Shown piece by piece: positions 20,601-32,600 of a DNA stretch of 64,000 nt. The stretch is taken from the NCBI GenBank assembly GCA_964019135.1, contig OZ025258.1:310001-374000 (forward strand), in the 5' to 3' direction. The notes beneath the pieces are model-generated. The model was given only the letters and a program-made list of their open reading frames with translations, had not been told where the DNA came from and ran no database searches. The translations under genes and the position numbers were made by a program. Positions within the stretch are counted from its first letter, which is position 1, and every line of letters begins with the position of its first letter. This stretch comes from Arenicola marina. Lineage: Eukaryota > Annelida > Polychaeta > Arenicolidae.

Positions 20601-23600
20601 GCGCGCCTGTTCGGTATTTTGTGTGATGTCAACCGCGGCTCGCTAGGACGTGTGCGCGATTTAACTAAACCGCGCAGTTTTATGTTGAAATTGTTACTTT
20701 ACAGACTCTCAGAGATATAAAACATATATGCATCATAATTTTGAGATATTTTTAGTCTTGATTCTAAAATGTAACAAATCTAAGATGGCGCATGTAAGTA
20801 TATTGCTTTAAAACAATTAGTTTTTAAGTGAACAAGGAAAGAATATCCTAAAGTAATTTTCTGAAGCTGTGATATGTCGGTGGTGTCTATTTCCCTTGCT
20901 GTAAGGGCTATGCAGTGGTAACTTATCTTGCTGTGAGGGCTATGCAGTGGTAACTTACCTTGCTGTGAGGGCTATGCAGTGGTAACTTACCTTGCTGTGA
21001 GGGCTATGCAGTGGTAACTTACCTTGCTGTGAGGGCTATGCAGTGGTAACTTACCTTGCTGTGAGGGCTATGCAGTGGTAACTTACCTTGCTGTGAGGGC
21101 TATGCAGTGGTAACTTACCTTGCTGTGAGGGCTATGCAGTGGTAACTTACCTTGCTGTGAGGGCTATGTAGTGGTAACTTACCTTGCTGTGAGGGCTATG
21201 CAGTGGTAACTTACCTTGCTGTGAGGGCTATGCAGTGGTAACTTACCTTGCTGTGAGGGCTATGCAGTGGTAACTTACCTTGCTGTGAGGGCTATGCAGT
21301 GGTAACTTACCTTGCTGTGAGGGCTATGCAGTGGTAACTTACCTTGCTGTGAGGGCTATGTAGTGGTAACTTACCTTGCTGTGAGGGCTATGTAGTGGTA
21401 ACTTACCTTGCTGTGAGGGCTATGCAGTGGTAACTTACCTTGCTGTGAGGGCTATGCAGTGGTAACTTAACTTGCTGTAAGGGCTATGCAGTGGGGTGTG
21501 TCGGTGGTGTCTCTATTTACCTTGCTGTAAGGGCTATGCAGTGGTAACTTACCTTGCTGTGAGGGCTATGCAGTGGTAACTTACCTTGCTGTGAGGGCTA
21601 TGCAGTGGTAACTTACCTTGCTGTGAGGGCTATGCAGTGGTAACTTACCTTGCTGTGAGGGCTATGTAGTGGTAACTTACCTTGCTGTGAGGGCTATGCA
21701 GTGGTAACTTACCTTGCTGTGAGGGCTATGCAGTGGTAAGTTACCTTGCTGTGAGGGCTATGCAGTGGTAACTTACCTTGCTGTGAGGGCTATGCAGTGG
21801 TAACTTACCTTGCTGTGAGGGCTATGCAGTGGTAACTTACCTTGCTGTGAGGGCTATGCAGTGGTAACTTACCTTGCTGTGAGGGCTATGCAGTGGTAAC
21901 TTACCTTGCTGTGAGGGCTATGTAGTGGTAACTTACCTTGCTGTGAGGGCTATGCAGTGGTAACTTACCTTGCTGTGAGGGCTATGCAGTGGTAACTTAC
22001 CTTGCTGTGAGGGCTATGCAGTGGTAACTTACCTTGCTGTGAGGGCTATGCAGTGGTAACTTACCTTGCTGTGAGGGCTATGCAGTGGTAACTTACCTTG
22101 CTGTGAGGGCTATGTAGTGGTAACTTACCTTGCTGTGAGGGCTATGTAGTGGTAACTTACCTTGCTGTGAGGGCTATGCAGTGGTAACTTACCTTGCTGT
22201 GAGGGCTATGCAGTGGTAACTTAACTTGCTGTAAGGGCTATGCAGTGGGGTGTGTCGGTGGTGTCTCTATTTACCTTGCTGTAAGGGCTATGCAGTGGTA
22301 ACTTACCTTGCTGTGAGGGCTATGCAGTGGTAACTTACCTTGCTGTGAGGGCTATGCAGTGGTAACTTACCTTGCTGTGAGGGCTATGCAGTGGTAACTT
22401 ACTTTGCTGTGAGGACTATGCAGTGGTAACTTACCTTGCTGTGAGGGCTATGCAGTGGTAACTTACCTTGCTGTGAGGGCTATGCAGTGGTAACTTACCT
22501 TGCTGTAAGGGCTATGCAGTGGGGTGTGTCGGTGGTGTCTCTATTTACCTTGCTGTAAGGGCTATGCAGTGGTAACTTACCTTGCTGTGAGGGCTATGCA
22601 GTGGTAACTTACCTTGCTGTGAGGGTTATGCAGTGGTAACTTACCTTGCTGTAAGGGCTATGCAGTGGTAACTTACCTTGCTGTGAGGGCTATGCAGTGG
22701 TAACTTACCTTGCTGTAAGGGCTATGCAGTGGGGTGTGTATTCAAGGTTGACGTGTGGCGTGTCTTGCTTCCAGAGTTGTCGCACGCCCTGTACCAGCAC
22801 GACGCGGCCTGTCGAGTCATCGCCCGCCTCACCAAGGAGGTCACAGCCGCCAGAGAGGGTGAGACGATCAGGGCCCAGCACGGCAGTCCTCAGTGGGACC
22901 ACTACCAACCTTTATCATGATATACCTCGCTGTCAATAAGACACGATCAGCGTAACAATAAGGCTCATGGTGCCAACAAGGGCGTCAGTTATTGACGTTG
23001 AATTGCAAACATTGCACAGAGAACAAGTAGCGGGTGGTCTCCAGGGTGAAATCTGTTTTTCCTGGTGTGACTTGTTGATTTATATAGTGTTTGTTGCTTG
23101 CAGCCCTGGCCACACTGAAGCCCCAGGCTGGAATCACTGCTGGAGCGGCTTCGGTACCCGTCCCACAGCCCGTAAGTCAGGGCCTCTGGGCCCCAGTCTG
23201 ACTCACCTATACTGGGCTTCCATGTGGTCGATAAACGACAAATCCTTTAGATTATTCACGTATTACTTTGTCTTTACTCAAGGTCAAGATGACGTCATCA
23301 CCCGAAGTATTGAGACCATAAACTTTTATAGTTTGTTATCCATATAAAGAGTTTTTTTTTTGTGGGGGACAGGATTTGAAAGTAGTCGTCACATTTGTAA
23401 ATTCTATTCCACTACAGAAGAGTTAAGATTGCACTAAAATATTTCACAAAAATATTTAATTCCTTCACCCTTTCTTTCTGAAATGTATCTTACAATAAAT
23501 ATAGTGATAAATATGCTTCATGTTGTCCTGCTACTCATAGGGAAATTATAGTGGTTTGAGGTTTTGACGTGATATGTTGAAGGGGTAAAGGCTCCCCCAA

Positions 23601-26600
23601 AAAAGTTGTTACCAGTGAGTCATTACGTTGCCATGACTCCACCAAACGAGTCGTTACCATTGAGTCACTATGTTGCCATGGTGATGTATCTGTCTGTGTG
23701 TCTTCAGGCTTACGCGGCTGAGGCGGGTCCGGAAAACGCCGAGGAGCCGATGGAGGAGGCGGGCATGACGGAGGAAATCATTCAGAAGGTGGGTCTCCAT
23801 GGCCGCAACCCCCTTAGTTACTGGGCCGTCTTCCCAGCTCAGGCTGGCCTAGGGTGGGTCTCCACGGCCTCAACCCCCTTAGTTACTGGGCCGTCTTCCC
23901 AGCTCAGGCTGGCCTGGGGTGGGTCTCCACGGCCTCAACCCCCTTATTTACTGGGCCGTCTTCCCAGCTCAGGCTGGCCTGGGGTGGGTCTCCACTGCCG
24001 CAACCCCCTTAGTTACTGGGCCGTCTTCCCAGCTCAGGCTGGCCTGGGGTGGGTCTCCACGGCCTCAACCCCCTTATTTACTGGGCCGTCTTCCCAGCTC
24101 AGGCTGGCCTGGGGTGGGTCTCCACTGCCGCAACCCCCTTAGTTACTGGGCCGTCTTCCAAGCTCAGGCTGGCCTAGGGTGGGTCTCCATGGCCACAACC
24201 CCCTTAGTTACTGGGCCGTCTTCCCAGCTCAGGCTGGCCTGGGGTGGGTCTCCACGGCCTCAACCCCTTTATTTACTGGGCCGTCTTCCCAGCTCAGGCT
24301 GGCCTGGGGTGGGTCTCCACTGCCGCAACCCCCTTAGTTACTGGGCCGTCTTCCAAGCTCAGGCTGGCCTAGGGTGGGTCTCCATGGCCACAACCCCCTT
24401 AGTTACTGGGCCGTCTTCCCAGCTCAGGCTGGCCTGGGGTGGGTCTCCACGGCCTCAACCCCCTTAGTTACTGGGCCGTCTTCCCAGCTCAGGCTGGCCT
24501 AGGGTGGTTCTCCATGGCCACAACACCCTTAGTTACTGGGCCGTTTCCCCAGCTCAGGCTGGCCTGGGGTGGGTCTCCACGGCCTCAACCCCCCCCAGCT
24601 CAGGCTGGCCTGGGGTGGGTCACCACGGCCTCAACCCCCTTAGTTACTGGGCCGTCTTCCAAGCTCAGGCTGGCCTAGGGTGGGTCTCCATGGCCACAAC
24701 ACCCTTAGTTACTGGGCCGTCTCCCCAGCTCAGGCTGGCCTGGGGTGGGTCTCCACGGCCTCAACTCCCTTAGTTACTGGGCCGTCTCCCCAGCTCAGGC
24801 TGGCCTGGGGTGGGTCTCCACGGCCTCAACCCCCTTAGTTACTGGGCCGTCTCCCCAGCTTAGGCTGGCCTGGGGTGGGTCTCCACGGCCTCAACTCCCT
24901 TAGTTACTGGGCCGTCTTCCCAGCTCAGGCTGGCCTTGGGTGGGTCTCCACGGCCTAAATCCCCTTAGTTACTGGGCCGTCTTCCCAGCTCAGGCTGGCC
25001 TGGGGTGGGTCTCCACGGCCTCAACCCTCTTAGTTACTGGGCCATCTTCCCAGCTCAGGCTGGCCTGGGGTGGGTCTCCACGGCCTCAACCCCCTTAGTT
25101 ACTGGGCCGTCTTCCCAGCTCAGGCTGGCCTGGGGTGGGTCTCCACGGCCTCAACCCCCTTAGTTACTGGCCCGTCTTCCCAGCTCAGGCTGGCCTGGGG
25201 TGGGTCTCCACGGCCTCAACCCCCATAGTTACTGGGCCGTCTTCCCAGCTCAGGCTGGCCTGGGGTGGGTCTCCACGGCCTCAACCCCCTTATTTACTGG
25301 GCCGTCTCCCCAGCTCAGGCTGGCCTGGGGTGGGTCTCCACGGCCTCAACCCTCTTAGTTACTGGGCCATCTTCCCAGCTCAGGCTGGCCTGGGGTGGGT
25401 CTCCACGGCCTCAACCCCCTTAGTTACTGGGCCGTCTTCCCAGCTCAGGCTGGCCTGGGGTGGGTCTCCACGGCCTCAACCCCCTTAGTTACTGGGCCGT
25501 CTTCCCAGCTCAGGCTGGCCTGGGGTGGGTCTCCACGGCCTTAACCCCCTTATTTAGTGGGCCGTCTCCCCAGCTCAGGCTGGCCTGGGGTGGGTCACCA
25601 CGGCCTCAACCCCCTTAGTTACTGGGCCGTCTTCCAAGCTCAGGCTGGCCTAGGGTGGGTCTCCATGGCCACAACACCCTTAGTTACTGGGCCGTCTCCC
25701 CAGCTCAGGCTGGCCTGGGGTGGGTCTCCACGGCCTCAACTCCCTTAGTTACTGGGCCGTCTCCCCAGCTCAGGCTGGCCTGGGGTGGGTCTCCACGGCC
25801 TCAACCCCCTTAGTTACTGGGCCGTCTCCCCAGCTTAGGCTGGCCTGGGGTGGGTCTCCACGGCCTCAACTCCCTTAGTTACTGGGCCGTCTTCCCAGCT
25901 CAGGCTGGCCTGGGGTGGGTCTCCAAGGCCTAAATCCCCTTAGTTACTGGGCCGTCTTCCCAGCTCAGGCTGGCCTGGGGTGGGTCTCCACGGCCTCAAC
26001 CCTCTTAGTTACTGGGCCATCTTCCCAGCTCAGGCTGGCCTGGGGTGGGTCTCCACGGCCTCAACCCCCTTAGTTACTGGGCCGTCTTCCCAGCTCAGGC
26101 TGGCCTGGGGTGGGTCTCCACGGCCTCAACCCCCTTAGTTACTGGCCCGTCTTCCCAGCTCAGGCCGGCCTGGGGTGGGTCTCCACGGCCTCAACCCCCA
26201 TAGTTACTGGGCCGTCTTCCCAGCTCAGGCTGGCCTGGGGTGGGTCTCCACGGCCTCAACCCCCTTAGTTACTGGCCCGTCTTCCCAGCTCAGGCTGGCC
26301 TGGGGTGGGTCTCCACGGCCTCAACCCCCATAGTTACTGGGCCGTCTTCCCAGCTCAGGCTGGCCTGGGGTGGGTCTCCACGGCCTCAACCCCCTTAGTT
26401 ACTGGGCCGTCTCCCCAGCTCAGGCTGGCCTGGGGTGGGTCTCCACGGCCTCAACCCTCTTAGTTACTGGGCCATCTTCCCAGCTCAGGCTGGCCTGGGG
26501 TGGGTCTCCACGGCCTCAACCCCCTTAGTTACTGGGCCGTCTTCCCAGCTCAGGCTGGCCTTGGGTGGGTCTCCACGGCCTCAACCCCCTTAGTTACTGG

Positions 26601-29600
26601 GCCGTCTTCCCAGCTCAGGCTGGCCTGGGGTGGGTCTCCACGGCCTCAACCCCCTTATTTAGTGAGCCGTCTCCCCAGCTCAGGCTGGCCTGGGGTGGGT
26701 CACCACGGCCTCAACCCCCTTAGTTACTGGGCCGTCTCCCCAGCTCAGGCTGGCCTGGGGTGGGTCTCCACGGCCTCAACTCCCTTAGTTACTGGCCCGT
26801 CTTCCCAGCTCAGGCTGGCCTGGGGTGGGTCTCCACGGCCTCAACCCCCATAGTTACTGGGCCGTCTTCCCAGCTCAGGCTGGCCTGGGGTGGGTCTCCA
26901 CGGCCTCAACCCCCTTAGTTACTGGGCCGTCTCCCCAGCTCAGGCTGGCCTGGGGTGGGTCTCCACGGCCTCAACCCTCTTAGTTACTGGGCCATCTTCC
27001 CAGCTCAGGCTGGCCTGGGGTGGGTCTCCACGGCCTCAACCCCCTTAGTTACTGGGCCGTCTTCCCAGCTCAGGCTGGCCTTGGGTGGGTCTCCACGGCC
27101 TCAACCCCCTTAGTTACTGGGCCGTCTTCCCAGCTCAGGCTGGCCTGGGGTGGGTCTCCACGGCCTCAACCCCCTTATTTAGTGAGCCGTCTCCCCAGCT
27201 CAGGCTGGCCTGGGGTGGGTCACCACGGCCTCAACCCCCTTAGTTACTGGGCCGTCTCCCCAGCTCAGGCTGGCCTGGGGTGGGTCTCCACGGCCTCAAC
27301 TCCCTTAGTTACTGGGCCGTCTCCCCAGCTCAGGCTGGCCTGGGGTGGGTCTCCACGGCCTCAACCCCCTTAGTTACTGGGCCGTCTCCCCAGCTTAGGC
27401 TGGCCTGGGGTGGGTCTCCACGGCCTCAACTCCCTTAGTTACTGGGTCGTCTTCCCAGCTCAGGCTGGCCTGGGGTGGGTCTCCACGGCCTAAATCCCCT
27501 TAGTTACTGGGCCGTCTTCCCAGCTCAGGCTGGCCTGGGGTGGGTCTCCACGGCCTCAACCCTCTTAGTTACTGGGCCATCTTCCCAGCTCAGGCTGGCC
27601 TGGGGTGGGTCTCCACGGCCTCAACCCCCTTATTTACTGGACCGTCTTCCCGGCTCAGGCTGGCCTTGGGTGGGTCTCCACGGCCTCAACCCCCTTAGTT
27701 ACTGGCCCGTCTTCCCAGCTCAGGCCGGCCTGGGGTGGGTCTCCACGGCCTCAACCCCCATAGTTACTGGGCCGTCTTCCCAGCTCAGGCTGGCCTGGGG
27801 TGGGTCTCCACGGCCTCAACCCCCTTAGTTACTGGGCCGTCTCCCCAGCTCAGGCTGGCCTGGGGTGGATCTCCACGGCCTCAACCCTCTTAGTTACTGG
27901 GCCATCTTCCCAGCTCAGGCTGGCCTGGGGTGGGTCTCCACGGCCTCAACCCCCTTAGTTACTGGGCCGTCTTCCCAGCTCAGGCTGGCCTGGGGTGGGT
28001 CTCCACGGCCTCAACCCCCTTAGTTACTGGGCCGTCTTCCCAGCTCAGGGTGGCCTGGGGTGGGTCTCCACGGCCTCAACCCCCTTAGTTACTGGGCCGT
28101 CTTCCCAGCTCAGGCTGGCCTAGCGTGGGTCTCCACGGCCTCAACCCCCTTAGTTACTGGGCTGTCTCCCCAGCTCAGGCTGGCCTGGGGTGGGTCTCTA
28201 CGGCCTCAACCCCCTTAGTTACTGGGCCGTCTCCCCATCTCAGGCTGGCCTGGGGTGGGTCTCCACGGCCTCAACCCCCTTAGTTACTGGGCTGTCTTCC
28301 CAGCTCAGGCTGGCCTGGGGTGGGTCTCTACGGCCGCAACCCCCTTAGTTACTGGGCCGTCTCCCCAGCTCAGGCTGGCCTAGGGTGGGTCTCCACGGCC
28401 TCAACCCCCTTAGTTACTGGCCCGTCTTCCCAGCTCAGGCTGGCCTGGGGTGGGTCTCCACGGCCTCAACCCCCTTAGTTACTGGGCCGTCTCCCCAGCT
28501 CAGGCTGAACTCCAGATCAAACAGGTCCTGGGTACGAACCCTGGCACCTGCGTCTGGAGCAAGCTACATCCAATCCCATTCCATTGTCCCGGGAGGTTTC
28601 TGGTTCCGATGTAGCGTTCATGTGCAGAAACGTGGCCTAAACACCAAACATTTCATTTAGTTTCCCTAGTTGCTGTAATATTACTTCGTTACTGTAATGA
28701 GTACCTATGTTGTGTAATATTACTTGGTTACTGTAATGAGTACCTATGTTGTGTAATATTACTTGGTTACTGTAATGAGTACCTATGTTGTGTAATATTA
28801 CTTGGTTACTGTAATGAGTACCTATGTTGTGTAATATTACTTGGTTACTGTAATGAGTACCTATGTTGTGTAATATTACTTGGTTACTGTAATGAGTACC
28901 TATGTTGTGTAAGGAGTACCTTTATCCCGAGGGATCCTCTTGCCAACATACTACCTTCTGGTGACTAGTCATCTAGGGCAATGACCTGGATTTGTTTTTT
29001 TTTAACTCATTCGCACTGTGGAGTGTTTCCCGGTATTTCGGGTTGCTTGGTGCCGTGTCTGTGGTGACTCAACCTCCTATCGTTACAGCTGCAAGACAAG
29101 GCCACGTTGTTGACTGCCGAGCGTAAGAAGCGGGGTAAGACAGTACCCGAGGGCCTGGTCACCAGCGAGGATCTGCGGGCCTTCAGACAGCTGGCCTCTC
29201 ACGTGGTCAGTATTAATACCCACAATGCACAGCAAACCGTGTCATAGTCATGGTATGAGCTGGTGTTATATAGAGCGTCAGACCCGCTGGTATGTCGCGT
29301 CACAACGCGCCCGTCTCTCTGGATCATAACGGTTATATAACGGGTTGTAGCATAGCGGCGTTACACTATATACTGATATCGCTGTCAGTGATATAACGGG
29401 TTGTAGCGTAGCGGAGTTACACTACCTACTGATATTGTTGTCTGGGATATAACGGGTTGTAGCATAGCGGAGTTACACTAGCTACTGATATTGTTGTCTG
29501 GGATATAACGGGTTGTAGCATAACGGAGTTACACTACCTACTGATATTGTTGTCAGGGATATAACGGGTTGTAGCATAGCGGAGTTACACTACTTGCTGA

Positions 29601-32600
29601 TATTGTTGTCAGGGACATAACGGGTTGTAGCAAAGCGGAGTTACACTACCTACTGATATTGTTGTCAGGGATATAACGGGTTGTAGCATAGCGGAGTTAC
29701 ACTACCTACTGATATCGTTGTCAGGGAAATAACGGGTTGTAGCATAGCGGAGTTACACTACTTACTGATATCGTTGTCAGGGACATAACGGGTTGTAGCA
29801 TAGCGGAGTTACACTACTTACTGATATCGTTGTCAGGGACATAACGGGTTGTAGCATAGCGGAGTTACACTACTTCCTGATATCGTTGTCAGGGACATAA
29901 CGGGTTGTAGCATAGCGGAGTTACACTACTTACTGATATCGTTGTCAGGGACATAACGGGTTGTAGCATAACGGAGTTACACTACCTACTGATATTGTTG
30001 TCAGGGATATAACTGGTTGTAGCATAGCGGAGTTACACTACTTACTGATATCGTTGTCAGGGACATAACGGGTTGTAGCATAACGGAGTTACACTACCTA
30101 CTGATATTGTTGTCAGGGATATAACGGGTTGTAGCATAGCGGAGTTACACTACTTACTGATATCGTTGTCAGGGACATAACGGGTTGTAGCATAGCGGAG
30201 TTACACTACTTACTGATATCGTTGTCAGGGACATAACGGGTTGTAGCATAGCGGAGTTACACTACTTACTGATATCGTTGTCAGGGACATAACGGGTTGT
30301 ATGTTATCACTTCACGTGTAAACCCCCCCCCCCCGTTGGTGTTGCTCGCAGGGTCTGCACAGCGCCAGCATGCCCGGCATCCTGGCCCTGGACGTCTGTC
30401 TCAGGGACACCTCTAAGGTCGTCACCGGCGGCAACGACAAGAACGCCGTCGTCTTCAACAAGGACACCGAGCAGGTCATGGCCATCCTTCAAGGTCACAC
30501 CAAGAAGGTCACCGGGGTCATCTATCACCCAGACGACGTACGTTGGTTTGTTTGTGTTTTCCTGTTTCAATACGTCCAAGTGTGTTACAGACAGCCAGAC
30601 AGTTCCAGTGTGCTACAGACCGCCAGACAGTCCCAGTTTGCTACAAACAGCCAGACAGTCCCAGTGTGCTACAGACAGCCAGTCCCAGTGTGCTACAGAC
30701 AGCCAGACAGTTCCAGTGTGCTACAGACAGTCAACCAGTCCCAGTGTGCTACAGACAGCCAGACAGCCAGACAGTCCCAGTGTGCTAGAGACAGCCAGCC
30801 AGTCCCAGTGTGCTACAGACAGCCAGACAGTACCAGTGTGCTACAGACAGCCAGACAGTCCCAGTGTGCTAGAGACAGCCAGCCAGTCCCAGTGTGCTAC
30901 AGACAACCAGTCCCACTGTGCTACAGACAGCCAGACAGTCTGAGTGTGCTACAGACAGCCAGACAGTACCAGTGTGCTACAGACAGCCAGACAGTCCCAG
31001 TGTGCTAGAAACAGCCAGCCAGTCCCAGTTTGCTACAGACAGCCAGACAGTCTGAGTGTGCTACAGACAGCCAGACAGTCCCAGTGTGCTACAGACAGCC
31101 AGACAGTCCCAGTGTGCTACAGACAGCCAGACAGTCCCAGAGTGCTACAGACCGCCAGCCAGTCCCAGTGTGTTACAGACAGCCAGACAGTCCCAGTTTG
31201 CTACAGACAGCCAGACAGTCCCATTGTCCCGAAGACATCCAGACAGCCCCAGTCCGAGTGTGCTACAGATATCCAGATAGCCCCAGTGTGTTACAGACAG
31301 CCAGCCAGTCCCAGTGTGCTACAGACAGCCAGACAGCCCCAGTGTGCTAGAGACAGCCAGACAGTCCCAGTGTGCTAGAGACAGCCAGCCAGTCCCAGTG
31401 TGCTACAGACAACCAGTCCCAGTGTGCTACAGACAGCCAGACAGTCTGAGTGTGCTACAGACAGCCAGACAGTCCCAGTGTGCTACAGACAGCCAGACAG
31501 TCCCAGTGTGCTACAGACAGCCAGTCCCAGTGTGCTACAGACCGCCAGCCAGTCCCAGTGTGTTACAGACAGCCAGACAGTCCCAGTTTGCTACAGACAG
31601 GCAGACAGTCCCATTGTCCCGAAGACATCCAGACAGCCCCAGTCCGAGTGTGCTACAGATATCCAGATAGCCCCAGTGTGTTACAGACAGCCAGCCAGTC
31701 CCAGTGTGCTACAGACAGCCAGACAGCCCCAGTGTGCTACAGACAGCCAGACAGTCCCAGTGTGTTACAGACAGCCAGACAGTCCCAGTGTGCTACAGAC
31801 AGCCAGACAGCCCTAGTGTGTTACAGACAGCCAGCCAGTCCCAGTGTGCTACAGACAGCCACAGTCCCAGTGTGCTACAGACAGCCAGACAGTCCCAGTG
31901 TTCTACAGACAGCCAGACAGTCCCAGTGTTACAGACAGCCAGACAGCCGTAGTGTGTTACAGACAGCCAGCCAGCCAGTCCCAGTGTGCTACAGACAGCC
32001 AGAGAGTCCCAGTGTGTTACAGATAGCCAGGCAGTCCCAGTGTGTTACAGATAGCCAGACAGTCCCAGTGTGCTACAGACAACCAGACAGTCCCAGTGTG
32101 TTACAGACAGCCAGACAGCCCTAGTGTGCTACAGACAGCCAGACAGTCCCAGTGTGTTACAGACAGCCAGACAGCCCCAGTGTGCTACAGACAGACAGCC
32201 AGTCCCAGTGTGCTACAGACAGCCAGACAGCCTAGTGTGTCACAGACAATCCCAGTGTGCTACAGACAGCCAGACAGTCCCAGTGTGCTACAGACAGCCC
32301 TAGTGTGTTGCAGACAGCCAGACAGTCCCAGTGTGTTACAGCCAGTCCCAGTGTGCTACAGACAGCCAGACAGCCCTAGTGTGTTACAGACAGCCAGACA
32401 GTCCCAGTGTGTCACAGCCAGTCTCAGTGTGTTAGAGACAACCAGACAGCCCTAGTGTGTTACAGACAACCAGACAGTCCCAGTGTGCTACAGACAGCCA
32501 GACAGTCCTAGTGTGTTACAGACAGCCAGACAGTCCCAGTGTGTTACAGACAGTCCCAGTGTGCTACAGACAGCCAGACAGCCCCAGTGTGTTACAGACA

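Noticed and set aside
20463-20720. 85-residue plus-strand frame in intron 4
   Set aside because: It lies within the TTAA-ended MITE candidate and resembles no protein; PRPF19 coding is complete without it.
23606-28660. [18 protein letters not shown]-type repeat frames
   Set aside because: Translation of the 65-bp array. The only genuine coding part is exon 7 at 23708-23788, in its own frame.
28509-28675. SINE on the minus strand, from a box-B-like GGTTCGTACC
   Set aside because: No box A at the right distance and no tail or target duplication; too weak to call.
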